Shown: piece after piece, positions 1 to 11,276 of the stretch
How positions within the stretch are numbered: the first letter of the stretch is position 1
Layout: every line of letters starts with the position of its first letter
Source: Sarcocystis neurona
Taxonomy: Eukaryota; Apicomplexa; Conoidasida; Eucoccidiorida; Sarcocystidae
Assembly: GCA_000727475.1 (NCBI GenBank)
Contig: KL647334.1
Coordinates: 213,342 to 277,341, forward strand
Reading direction: 5' to 3'
Length of the DNA: 64,000 nucleotides
Notes under the pieces: model-generated
Told to the model about the DNA's origin: nothing
Databases searched by the model: none
Seen by the model: the letters and a program-made list of their open reading frames with translations, nothing else
Program-made: the position numbers and the translations under genes

Positions 1-242
1 TGGGCACTATATATGTACAGGAGTGAAGTGAGGAATACGGGTAATCTATCTATCTCTCTAGAAGAAGTACATATACTATACATGTGTTCACACACCAAGG
101 AAATGAGAAATAGGGGTACTACGCATATATATATCGAGAGAAAGTAGTAGACACACATATATATATATATGATGTGTGGAGGTTACACGTGTGTATATAC
201 GTAAAGCACAGGGCTAATAGGAGTGCGAGTGCAGAGCTTTAC
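1..242. other. Simple-repeat DNA, inside CCT7 intron
   Basis: This stretch is AT-rich with (TA)n and CATA-type tracts. On the minus strand it begins right after the 5' splice site (GTAAAG) of the CCT7 exon at 243-328, so it is the start of the next CCT7 intron, which runs off the left edge. I see no coding sequence in it. Confidence 0.6.
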
Positions 243-328
243 TTGAAGGAGAGCTGCGACTGTTGCGCCGTCGTTGCTAATCGTCACCCCGTTCTCCGTG
301 TGGACCAACTTATCCATCCCCCGAGGAC
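243..328 (-). CDS. CCT7 coding exon (GPRGMDKL...NDGAT)
   Basis: This 86-nt exon lies between a 3' splice site ending CTGCAG and a 5' splice site GTAAAG. It enters in phase 1 (its first two bases complete a Gly codon) and leaves in phase 0. It encodes PRGMDKL followed by [13 protein letters not shown], diagnostic of chaperonin subunits. The next exon should carry the GDGTT catalytic-loop region and lies outside the window. Confidence 0.92.
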
Positions 329-2822
329 CTGCAGCCGCAGCAGCAACAGCAGCAGGAACAGCAGCAGCACGAGGAGCAGACACGTGGCTGCTGCACGCGC
401 GCGTCTTGGTGCTGGACAGAGAGCTGGCGGAGGGTTGCTGAGGGCGGACGAAAGCGAGGGGAGCTCGGGGTGTGGGGAGGAGGGCAAGAAGGGCGAAGAA
501 GAACCAAAACAAGGGAAGTCCATAAATGCCTCTTGATGGACGCGGAGATACGATAGGCCGAGAAGAAGAAATGTGCGGCCGCATGCAGATGAAAGGAAAC
601 GGGGACGGGGACGAACTGCAGTGTCACTTCTCGCCCACCAACATCTCCTCGCCCGCGTCGTCCCATTTTCAAAGCCGCAGATATTCACAAACACGTTGCT
701 GACCTTCCTTGGAAGGGACTTACAACTATCAAACGGCATATACATACCCGCTTGCCTTCCAAAGATATACATACATAGCTTTGCCCATCTTCGCATATAC
801 ATACACACATGCATGTGTATATGACTATACTTGTGGCTACACACACACACACACAAGTTATATAAATGTGTTTGGCTGCCTAAGTCTGTGGGCGTCTACA
901 CACATATAGGTGGGTAGACATAGGTTTTGCTACCTAACTACACGTGTATATATAGGCGTATATGTGGCCATGGATATACGCATATGTGTATGTATATGTG
1001 TATATACATATACACGTATGTATATACGTATATCCACACCTTCTGGCTACCTAGGAATATCCATACATGCGTGTATGCGCCTATACTTATGGCTCCGTAT
1101 ATATATATATATGTGTGTGTATGTCTCGTGAACAGAGCTGTGGTGGGTTGTGTGCGTGTGTCTATATATAGAGTCTGTACATATATCTCCTTTCCCGTGT
1201 ATATGTATGAGTGCGCTGCAGCAGAGAAATGCGTGGGGGGAAATGAAGAGGTCTCTCTACATATGCGTGTGCCATATCAGTCTAACCATCCGTCGGGAGT
1301 ACAATACACACACAAACAGGGACAACGCCACAGCAAATAGCGCCAGCACATAACCCCAGCACAATAGCCCCAGCACACACATATATACTTCCTGAAGAGG
1401 AGGCCACGGGCACACGGAGACACGGAGACACGAAGGGAGAGACGCGTGTGTGTGTTGAGTGGTGAAGGGAGACGGAGACGAGACGCCGATGCGATGGATG
1501 TGCGTGGAGACACCGCGGCGCAGGGAGACAGCGGGAGCGAATATATTGAGGGGGGATGTGACAGGCCAGCGCGGATATGTCTGACGAGACATGCATGCAG
1601 ATGGAGACAGAGAGGAGAGCGGAGACGAGACACACATATGCATGCATACGGAGACGTGGGCACTCTCTTGTATATACAGAGAAGGGAGGAGACGCACGGA
1701 CGCGGAGACGGAGACACGGACGTGTATTGACTAGCAGAGGGGAAGACGCAAACGCAGATCCATACACACACACACATACATACGCAATTCATCGTCTACT
1801 TATATATGCACACATCCTAGCGGACTCACACATACACGTAGATACACCAGGAGACAGATATAGACGTAGAAATGCTGCTGTGTATACCGATACACACATA
1901 CACATATATAAAGGTAAACGTACACTAGGTTGAATATACAGAACTTTACACAGACGTATATATAGAGAGGTCTCAAGAGACACACATATATACTCGAGTA
2001 GACACACAGACATACGTATATCTCTACTAATGTACATGTACGTATGGGTAGACACCAAGACACAGATACAGACGTAGATATATCGGTAGACATACATATA
2101 GTGGAATATAGATATAGGGAAGCATCTATCTACATATATATAGGTATATAGGTATAGATGGATATCTATATGTATACACAGCAACATGTACATATATATA
2201 TGTATATGTGTAAGTGGATACCAAGAGACAGATACAGACGCGTAGAGGTATCGGTAGACAGGTATGTATAAACATATATGTATACGTAGATATATCGAGA
2301 GACAGATATATAGGTAGCTAGATCAGTATATAGACACATATATATACACACAAATATATAGGAGACGGAGATACAGAGAACGCGACGGAGGGGGAGGAGA
2401 CGCCGAGACAGAGACACACACAGATAGACATACACCCCGGGCAGCACATATATATACAGCAGTACAAACCCAGCAAACACGTCTGTGTGTGGAAGGGACA
2501 CAGAGAGCGGAAGAAAAAGAGAGAAAAAAGCATCGACACGTATCTGCATGCACACGTGAAGAGGGGCGTATATGCGGAGAAGCGCAGGTCTGCAGCTGAC
2601 ACGTTCGTGAAGAGAGAGCGGGCGGAGACGCAGCAGCGGAGGAGAAAACGGCCGTGAGAGGGACGCAGGATCTGCTGAAAAAATTCCCCTTTCTCTGCCC
2701 TTCTCACCCAGCGTGGTCCTCACGATATCGACGACTACTTGGCATGCGTTGATATTGCTGATGATCTGCCCGCGTCCCTGCGACTGGTCCACCCCCTCCT
2801 TCAACAAAATTATCGGCGCGTT
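243..2822 (-). CDS. T-complex protein 1 subunit eta (CCT7), 5' part, two exons seen
   Basis: CCT7 is one of eight subunits of the cytosolic CCT/TRiC chaperonin, which folds tubulin, actin and other proteins using ATP. Two minus-strand exons (2822-2708 and 328-243) join in phase 1 to encode about 67 residues that match the N-terminal equatorial domain of the eta subunit: ILLKEG, then SQG, then [20 protein letters not shown], and ISNDGAT. The NDGAT box is the conserved nucleotide-binding segment of group II chaperonins. The [12 protein letters not shown] motif is rebuilt exactly across the splice junction, which confirms both splice sites. The initiator is not in this exon: a TGA lies in frame just upstream, and CTGCAG at 2823-2828 is a good 3' splice site. 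A short upstream exon is therefore expected between about 2.9 and 9 kb. The rest of the protein (usual length about 540-550 aa) lies beyond the left edge. Confidence 0.92.
329..2707 (-). other. CCT7 intron, 2.4 kb
   Basis: The intron is fixed by exact reconstruction of the [12 protein letters not shown] motif across it. It contains (TA)n and (CATA)n tracts, GT/CA runs around 840-860, and a GGAGACG-type polypurine block (plus strand) at about 1440-1740, which reads as pyrimidines on the coding strand. I see no conserved reading frame inside. Its boundaries are certain on protein grounds; its content looks like ordinary repeat filler. Confidence 0.85.
2708..2822 (-). CDS. CCT7 coding exon ([10 protein letters not shown]...RTTLG)
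   Basis: This 115-nt exon encodes the first recognisable residues of CCT eta ([18 protein letters not shown]). It ends one base into a Gly codon before a canonical GTGAG donor, and opens after TGCTGCAG. The frame has no ATG before its upstream in-frame stop, so it is an internal exon and not the initiator exon. The acceptor is preceded on the coding strand by CTG-rich sequence, as at many introns in this window. Confidence 0.9.
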
Positions 2823-2924
2823 CTGCAGCAACACGAATCACCACCACAACCCCACCGTTATCCCGCAACTAATCTCGCAACAGCAGCAGCAGCGACAATT
2901 AACACCAGCAGCAACTCGGAGCAG

Positions 2925-3004
2925 CAATTGAGAGCAGCAGCAATTGAGAGCAGCAGCAATTGAGAGCAGCAGCAATTGGGAGCAGCAGCGATTGGGAGCA
3001 GCAG
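2925..3004. repeat. 16-bp minisatellite, about 5 copies
   Basis: The unit CAATTGAGAGCAGCAG recurs at 2925, 2941, 2957, 2973 and 2989, with CAATTG drifting to CGATTG in the last copy. It lies about 100 bp upstream of the CCT7 exon acceptor and reads as CTGCTGCTCTCAATTG on the coding strand. It resembles a trinucleotide tract broken by a periodic substitution and then amplified as a longer unit. Confidence 0.9.
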
Positions 3005-4440
3005 CAGCATGTGGTGGAGAGGACTTTCGGAAGTCCCCTTCCCCTTCTCATCCCTTGGACTTCTTTTGCTGCTGACGAACTGCCCCTGCTGCTCGACTTT
3101 CCGTCTTCCGCACATCTCCCCACACGCGACGCTGCTCTCCTCTCCTCGCCGCAGTCTCCCCCGGGCAGCAACGTCCACACACATACACACCGCTCCCGCG
3201 ACTCTTCCTCTGCGTTGGCCTCTTCAAACATGCATGCATGCGTGTACGTACGTAGCTGCATATCTACAGGTGGGGGAACTGCAGTCCTCCCCATACCTAC
3301 GTAGTATTTATATGTGCATGCTTAACAGCTCCCCTGTTATCTATCTGCCAATATATATATCAACCCACACTCCTATCTCTCTCTCATACATACATACACG
3401 GACACTTGTATGTATATACACGTATATATACATATATAAATAGGTGTGTGCATGCATCTATCTACGAAGTATACCACACATACACATACATGGGCAGCTA
3501 TACCTACACATATACACATATATACACATACTTGTGAATATGTGCGTGTACGCCTCTATATAGAAGCCGGACTTCTATCTCTGTGTATCCATTGTCTCTC
3601 TACATACATACAGATATACACACATATATATGTATTACTATCTATCCTATCTATCATTCTACACATATACGTACACCACCCTCTATATATGTCTCTCCGT
3701 ACCGACTATCTATATCCGTCCCCATATATTATATACACCTATATATATATATCTACATGAGTCTCTCTCTCTTTCTCTCTGTATATGTGCATCATTGTAT
3801 CTATTCGAATATATGTAAATCTATCTATATCCATCTCTGCCTTACCTTTCTCTCTCTCTCTGTGTGTCTTTTCCTACGTATATTTGTATGCCTCGTTTTA
3901 TATATATCTCCGCACATATATCTCTCTCTATACACGTGTGTTTGCATGTAGGGGGAGACCGTGTTTCTATCTGTGCGTGTCTCATGAGGAGGAGACACAC
4001 CGCCCTCTTCTCTCCTTCCTGTCTCCCTCTTCGTGTCTCGTCTCCCTCTCTTCCGCCCCACACCCACACATATTTCTCGCAGCAGCCGTCTCCCCGTCTC
4101 GCTGTCTCCCTGTCCCCGAATGAATACATATTCCTAGACTCGCATGCATGTACGTGTACACATATACATATATATTTCCTCGCTATGAATATGGACAGTT
4201 CGATATCACCAGATCTTCATCAGAAAGGAGACGCAAAGAGAGAGGAGGGGAAGGGGACCTCACACACAAACATATGAACGTCAACAAGCACATACACATA
4301 TCTCCTGGACTTGCATGTATACAAATATATGCGTAGACTTATTAGCTAGACAGAGAGAGACACATACAGATATAGGCCCACACAAGTGGTGGTTATCCAT
4401 ATATAAACATACACACATATATATATGTATACTGCGCATA
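3005..4440. other. No gene recognised; simple repeats
   Basis: Positions 3005-3300 are mixed sequence that could hold the missing CCT7 initiator exon, but no ATG plus donor could be identified there with confidence. From 3300 to 4440 the sequence is mainly TATA, CATA, CTCT and GTCTCC tracts. Nothing in it resembles a conserved protein. Confidence 0.5.
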
Positions 4441-4941
4441 GGGAGATGTCCCATATATATACGTATAGTTAACCACCTACGTGGCTCTCTCTCTCTCTCT
4501 GCCTATATTCATATACATATAGCGGCCACTGTATATGTGTATAGATATAGGGAGATCTCATATATATGTATATTTTTATACAGTTAACCACTTCCGTGTC
4601 TATCTATCTATATACATATACAAAACATATGTATATGTATAGTATACACATATATATGTATAGTATACACATATATATATATATATACTGCGCATCTCTC
4701 TCTCTCTACATACAGATATACACAAGACACGCTACATATATGGATATACATATGTTTTGTATATGTATATAGATAGATAGACACGGAAGTGGTTAACTGT
4801 ATAAAAATATACATATATATGAGATCTCCCTATATCTATACACATATACAGTGGCCGCTATATGTATATGAATATAGGCAGAGAGAGAGAGAGAGAGCCA
4901 CGTAGGTGGTTAACTATACGTATATACATGGGACATCTCCC
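4441..4941. repeat. Long inverted repeat (hairpin), arms about 197 bp
   Basis: Positions 4441-4636 are nearly the exact reverse complement of 4744-4941, with a 107-bp spacer (4637-4743). Landmarks pair in mirror order: GTTAACCACCTACGTGG against CCACGTAGGTGGTTAAC, GCGGCCACTG against CAGTGGCCGC, and CCACTTCCGTGTC against GACACGGAAGTGG. Differences are few, for example ATATATAT against ATACAT near the outer ends and the length of the CT/GA run. A third, short copy of the CAGTGGCCGC segment follows at about 4960-4975. The two arms give identical short reading frames on opposite strands; these are a consequence of the symmetry and not genes. Confidence 0.93.
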
Positions 4942-6016
4942 TATATATATACACAGATATACAGTGGCCGCTATAGAGAGAAATTGGGCGAGGTACAGCT
5001 TCGCATATCTATGGACCCACCTACAGCTCTATATGTAGGAGAGCCTCGATATTCAAATACACGTATATCGTGAACACCTCCAACAGCGCGTCACATCATA
5101 TATTGAGGCCGACGCACAGTTTCTCCTCTGCACATTCGCCCCGTCTCCGTCTCCATAGTTCTCTATATATGAGCATGTCCACAGCTACCCGGTGTACAGG
5201 TGATGCATGCATGCATAAATATATATGTATCGCGTAGGCCTCCACAGGAGGTCTCCGAAAAGCCCCCGCGGTTGGATGTGTGACGCATGCGCATGCAGCA
5301 ACAGAGCGACACGAGGCGGGTCGTCGCAGCGGGGCGCCTCCGCACGCAGGAGACGAACTCGAAGGGGGCGACTCTCCATGCATGCGGCCCAAATATGTGA
5401 CGCCCTACTGAAAGCCCTTCGCATCCACGCATGCGCATCATAAGTCATCACCCCTACACACACGTAGGTGCTGCACCTATATATATGCGGTTCATATATG
5501 TGTGTAAGCGATGTCTATACGGAAAGAAGGGAATGTCATTCACTTCTATACATTGTCTTGATACACACGTGTAAGACGCCAGTACATCATACGGAGATAT
5601 ACTACCTCTATGGACATATCTATTGCACGCATGCAGACATCTATACAACACAACTGTATACACTACATACATATACGTATATGTGTATGATATATATATA
5701 TATATGTATATATATATATGTGTATGATATATCTATCTATATATGTATATATATACCCTGTACACTACACATCTGTAATGAACCGACGTATATATATATG
5801 TGTATCATATAGAGGTACATAGTTATTTATCAAGAGTGATATATTATATATACATATATATTGAATAAATATATATATTTCACATATATGTACGTATATA
5901 TATAAGAAGGTAGTATATATACATATATATTCTTCATGTATATATACACGTGTGAGTGCGGGAGAGACGAGTATGGGGCAGACGTCTATACATGCGGCCT
6001 CTGTGTGTCTTCATGT

Positions 6017-6080
6017 GTAGACACATGCAGATGTAGACACATGCAGATGTAGACACATGCAGATGTAGACACACGCGCCC
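6017..6080. repeat. 16-bp tandem repeat, about 4 copies
   Basis: GTAGACACATGCAGAT recurs with a 16-bp period at 6017, 6033, 6049 and 6065. The first three copies are identical and the fourth diverges. It is short, recently amplified and has no coding context. Confidence 0.9.
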
Positions 6081-6191
6081 CAGGAGAAGGCAAATACATC
6101 GACTTCGTACAGGTAATATATAATAGCGCATCAGCACACGAACATATATGAGCAGGTCTGTAGGTATGTTCTGCAGATACATACTGAATGT

Positions 6192-6213
6192 GGGGGGGGG
6201 GGGGGGGGGGGGG
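6192..6213. repeat. Uninterrupted run of 22 G
   Basis: A homopolymer of 22 G residues sits in otherwise AT-rich DNA. It is the only such run in the window. It could form quadruplex structures, or its length could be a sequencing or assembly uncertainty. Confidence 0.9.
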
Positions 6214-6878
6214 ACACACCAGGTCTATAGACATAGAAACACAGCAACACGGGCAAGACGTACATATATATCATATATGATGGAAACGTCTGTATAACGC
6301 ATGTATAAGGAGACGTATTCATGTGTCTACAGGTGATGGGTGATGGAGAGCTCTGTACATACACATCTTGTGTATAAGACACAAATATACAGCAAATAGA
6401 TAGTCGTATAACGTACATATATATAGAGAGACAGGTAAATATATGAGACAGGGAGACGTATATATATATATATATAGTGTACTGAAGGATGCATGCGCCA
6501 CATATATGTATTCTATAGATATTTGTGTAGTGAGTATGTATGCAGACTTGTAGTCTATGGGAGAGATGTGCAGAGGTCTATATGTGTATATAGATGGAAC
6601 CCAGATATGTATTCTCTTCTACACATATATCTAATGTGTATATATATCATGCGTAGATACATGCATGTACTCTATATGTATGTAGACTCTACCCATGTAT
6701 GTATGTTATGCATGTACGTATGCATGTTATGTATGTATGTACGTGTATATATGTACACGTATATATGTATGTATGTGTGCAGTAGGTAGATGGATGTAGT
6801 GTGTTTGTTTTGCATGACACCTCGGTGTGAATTCTTCTGAACGAGAGAAGTTTGCAGCAGTTCGATTTCTGTGATGAT

Positions 6879-9761
6879 ATCTCTCGTCCTCGTACAAGAC
6901 CTGCTGCACGCTTCTTCTACTCCTTTGCTTGCTGTTCGTAGGAGAGATAGAGAAGGGAGAAACTCGCCCTCACCAGCAGGTGACTCATCTCGGCGACGCA
7001 CAGACAGGCCTACTCGCACGTGCTGCTTCCCTACGCTGCCTCAGCCGCTGCTGCTGTTTCTGCTGCTGCTGCTTCTGCTCCTTCCTCCGGTGGGTCCTGC
7101 TCCTGCTGGGAACTCTTGCTGCTGCTGCTATCGCTTCAGCGCTGGCGTTGTGGGGTGTGCAGCCCACTGCTGAGATGTTGCGAGCCTGCGGTGTGGGGTG
7201 CGAGCTGCTGCTGCTGTCTGCAACTGCAGCTGCTGTCGCTGCTGCAACTCCTCTCACGACGAGCCGCGAGGTTTCTCTCGCTGCGCCTGTTGTGCTGCCC
7301 CTGCTGCGCCTCCTGCCGTTTCTGCCTCCTCCACAAATTTACGTCCTGACGGCTGCCTGCTGCTGCCGCCTGTTGTCACTGGTGCTGCTGCAGCGCGTGC
7401 GGCTCGTAGAGACAGCCGTCGGAAGTCTGGGGCGGCTGCTGTTGTGGCTGCTTTGCTCCTGTTCCGTCGAAGAGGAGAAAGTAGGCGTTCCACAGCAGCA
7501 GCTGTTCTCCCAGAACAGAGAGGCACCGGAGAGGAGACTTAAAGAGGGGAAGTCGAGGAGGGCGAGCAGTCGGAAAAATGAGAAATGCTGCTGTGAGCGA
7601 GAAGAAAAGAAGTTTCTCTACAAACTCCCGCTGGGCAGGAAATCGCGTGTGCTGCAGCTGCTGCGGCACCACAGGAGAGCAGCAGACAGCCGCTGCGTCT
7701 TGGCAGCGAAGAACTTCGCTTTCTATCCTTCGCTGCTGCAGCGTTTTCGGACAGCAACTGCTGCTGCTGCTGTGGTAGAGCGGTGTTGCTGCCGTGCTGC
7801 TGCTGCAGCAGCAACTTCTCCCCCCTCCTGGGTGAGGCGCGTGGTGGGTGGGCAGTCGCAGTAGTGCGCAGCAACGGGGAGAGATATCCAGACGGGAACA
7901 CGACGATAATCAGAAAAACGACACGAAGGAGAGAACGGAGGCAGCAGAGCGCGGAGAGCAGCGCAGCAGAATGCGAAGAGAAAACGGCGAGAGAAGGCAG
8001 CAGGCCGCGGGCGGAGGGGAACGGCAGCAGCGGTGCGCACGTGTCCGGGAGAGACATTCGACAGCGGAAGACAAGGAGGAGAACACGGCTCAGCGAGAGG
8101 GAAGACGGACAGCAAAGACAATTTCGGACAGAAGGAGGAGGGGAGGGACCGAAGAAGTGCTGCCGAAGAGCGCGGGAGAAGAGAGGAAACGTGCAGCAGC
8201 ACACAGAGGGGAGGGGAGTGGGAGGGGCGCTGATATTCGCCGGCGGAGGGCGTGTGCAGGGGTGGACAACATGAGAACAGGAACGGAGATAGAAAAGGAC
8301 TCGTAGATTTGTTAAGAACTTCGCGTCGTAGTCATCAGGAAACCCCCTGCCACCAACACTCGGAAGAACAATGCACTCGCTGGCCCCCTCGGTGAGGCCG
8401 CGCCCTGCTGCTGCTGCCCCTGCTGCTGTTGCTGTGCTCTGTGCTGGTGCGGTGCTGCCGTTGCTGCTGCGGCTTCTCTCCCCTTTCTGTGTGCGTGTAA
8501 GAGGACTTGCTTCTCGTTAGGGCGCAAGTGCTGCTGCTGCTTGTTCTCTTCGACACAACGAATGAAGAGGAAAACCCATCTTCTACGTGTATACATACAC
8601 GCACGGTAGATGTCCGCCCGCTGCTGCTGCGCCTGTCGTGCCCGTGCGCCTGCGCCTCCTGCCGCTACTGCGCTGCTGCGATTGGTGCCCACGCTGGTGC
8701 CGCTGCTGCTGCCCCTGTTCCTGCGTCCTGCCGCTACGGCACCGCTACACGAAGAGAATACACTGCGCCCTACCTCAGCTGCCCCTGCTGCTCCTGCTGC
8801 GATACATTGCTCCTGCTCTTCTTGTGTCCTCTCCTCGTCCTGCTGCCACTGTGCTCGTGCTGCTCTTGCTCTTCTTCTTGTCGCTGCTCTACTCCTGCAG
8901 CTGCTCCTCTCTTCACACTTCTTCTGCACTGCGCTGCGACTGCCGCTGCTGCTGCGACACACGGCTGCTGCTGCTATCTACGACTACTGCTGCTGCTGCT
9001 GCGCGAGTACGACTACCGCTGCTGCGCTCCACTAGTGCTGCTGCTGCTGCTGGTGGTCGATTCCGCGCGCGATGTGGGGCTGTTGTTGACGCCGCTGCTG
9101 CAGCCTTCGAGCTGCAACACGAATGACGACGACGTGGCCTAACAATGGGAAAGAATATAGCTGCGGTTGACTTTTAGCAGCGGCAGGTATATTATACAGG
9201 ACGCAGCTGAGTAGGCGGCGCATCACCAGCGGCAGCAGGTGAAAGTCTCCTCCGGACTCCCCCCGTCCGAGTGACGGCATCCCAGCAGCAGCAGCAGCCA
9301 GCATGAGCATCTGCAGAAGAACAGCAGCAGCAACAGCAGCAGCGGCAGCAGCAGGAGGAGCACCGCCAGCAGACACGGCCTCAGCAGCCTCACCAGAACG
9401 CCACCAGCAGCTGCAGTCAATAACAGCAGCAGGCATAGAGAATTAGCAACAGTATAAAGCAGGAACAGCGGTGTAACAGGAGCAGCGGTGCACCCCGTCT
9501 TGCGCATGTGTGTGTGTGTGTGTGGCGAGCTGCCGCGGGAGAACAGAGGAAAGCAAACTGGCGTACCCCCCACCAAAGACAGCCTGCGTCACCCCACGCT
9601 TTCATAGCTGCTGTGTTTCCCCTCCTCTGCTCTCTTTTGACGAGGAAGGACGACCTCTCTGTGCGAAGGCTGCCGCGCGAGGCTCTGCGGGACAAAATTG
9701 GCGTTGTTTCTGGCAGTTCTGCCTCTCGATTCTTCGCCGGTGAGTTGCCGCGCCGCCTGGA
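6879..9761. other. CTG/CAG-rich region, no gene firmly called
   Basis: Blocks alternate: CTG-rich at about 7030-7830, a purine-rich stretch at about 7860-8300, CTG-rich again at about 8400-9130 (all plus strand), and CAG-rich at about 9280-9420. Very long open frames occur on both strands because such repeats lack stop codons; most read as Leu/Cys or Arg/Glu low complexity. A minus-strand frame at about 6790-6990 (reading DIITEIELLQ) and a plus-strand GTGAGT donor at 9751 hint at real exons, but no chain with agreeing phases was found. Confidence 0.4.
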
Positions 9762-10388
9762 ATGGGCCTACGCGCGCCTCTACGCAGCAGCAGCAGCAGC
9801 ATCGCCGCAGGGTTCTCCGGGGGAAGCTCGCCGCTGTGTTCCACACGCCGCTGCCAAACCAGCAGCAAAAGAAGAAGCAGCAGCAGCAGTAGCAGCAAGA
9901 GAGTCGCAGCAGCAGCAGCAGGTGGTGGAGAATCGCAGCAGCGGCGGCAGCAAGAGAGTCGCAGCAGCGGCACTCTGGAGGGAATAGCAGCAGCAGCAGC
10001 AAGAGAGTCGCAGCAGCAGCAGCAGGTGGAGAGAATCGCCGCAGCAGCAGCAAGAGAGTCGCAGCAGCAGCAGCAGGTGGAGAGAATCGCAGCAGCAGCA
10101 GCAAGAGAGTCGCAGCAGCAGCAGCAGGTGGAGAGAATCGCCGCAGCAGCAGCAAGAGAGTCGCAGCAGCAGCAGGTGGAGAGAATCGCAGCAGCAGCAG
10201 CAGGTGGAGAGAATCGCAGCAGCAAAGAGGTGACAGCCAGACGTCGAGGTGGGGAGCCCGAGCAGCACGGGAGCAGCAGGAGCAGCATCATCGGGGCCGG
10301 AAGGGGAAGCAGAGCAGCAACGGCGCCAGGGCGGAGAGAGGAGGAAGAGCAGCAACAGCAGTTGAGATATGCGCCTACGCTGAAGGAA
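9762..10388 (+). CDS. Candidate exon 1 of the 51-bp-repeat gene
   Basis: The exon starts at ATG 9762 after an in-frame stop near 9743 and runs open to a GAA-GTTTAC donor at 10388. It is dominated by Ser, Ala and Gln runs and the [15 protein letters not shown] repeat, then a less repetitive tail (LRYAPTLKE). The donor is not canonical, so the 3' boundary is moderate at best. Confidence 0.35.
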
Positions 10389-11245
10389 GTTTACATCCGC
10401 TGCTGCCGCGGCTGCTCCCGAAGAATTTCCTCGTTTCCGTCTCTCTCTCTGTGTGTCTCTGCTGTTCTCTCCCCCCGTCTTTTCCTCACTGAAGAACTTC
10501 CTCCTCACCAAGGTGTTGTCCTCTTCTCTTCACGTGCTGCCGGCCGTGTGCAACCGGGTGATTATATCTGTGCTGCGCGCTTCGCATCTGCCAGGCAATC
10601 TCTCCTCTGCCCACCTATCTGCGTGTCTAGAAAGGTAATCTCCGCCTCTCTTCGTCTCTCGTGTCTATATATACATGTCTGTCTCCCTCTATATTTCTCT
10701 CTCAAAATGCGTCCATGTGTATGTATCTGCCTGCGGATGTCCACATATATATGTTGCATGTATCTACCCCTACATATATATATATATAGTTGCCGTGTGT
10801 CTGTCTCTCCTCCTCTTTCACGGCACGCCTGTAATATCTATCAGGCAGTGAAAACTACACAGGGAAACTTGCCAGAGTAAGACATCTCTCTCTGATATAC
10901 ATATTCATACATATATATGTCTGTGTGTGTATACATCTGTCTCTCCTCCGCTATATACTTGTGTATGTTTGTCTGCATCTATCTCTACATATATATATAT
11001 GCGTTTCTTGTTCTCGTATTGTCCATCTACCTGTCTGTCTCTACATATATATATATGTATGTATCTCTATATCTATAGCATATACATATATATAAATGCT
11101 TCTCGTTCTTCTCTCTGTCTCTACATATATATATATCTTTCTCTCTATATATATGTATATGCATATATATGTATACATGTGTATATCTGTCTATCTGTCT
11201 CTCTTCATATATACATATATACATATATATCTCTTTATATCTATA

Positions 11246-11276
<31 letters not shown>

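Larger units (their letters stand above)
4942..6878. other. No gene recognised; tandem and simple repeats
   Basis: This interval holds (TA)n, GTAT and TGTA tracts, the 16-bp repeat near 6017 and the G run at 6192. A short non-repetitive patch at about 5090-5450 has open frames on both strands but no recognisable motif or convincing splice pair. I can support nothing functional here. Confidence 0.5.

Noticed and set aside
4566..4814. Two short ORFs with identical N-terminal protein sequence on opposite strands
   Set aside because: Produced by the inverted repeat; Tyr/Thr/Ile-rich translations of CATA repeats, not genes.
6017..6080. Possible CRISPR-like array
   Set aside because: Direct 16-bp tandem units with no spacers, in a eukaryotic genome.
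6929..7864. 311-codon plus-strand open frame
   Set aside because: Poly-Leu/Cys and Ala composition from CTG repeats, no splice chain and no motif; open only because the repeat lacks stop codons.
9032..9436. 134-codon minus-strand frame with Ala-rich and LLPLVMRRLLSCVLYNIP segments
   Set aside because: Partly protein-like, but it lacks splice partners and overlaps CAG/CTG tracts on both sides; not enough to call.
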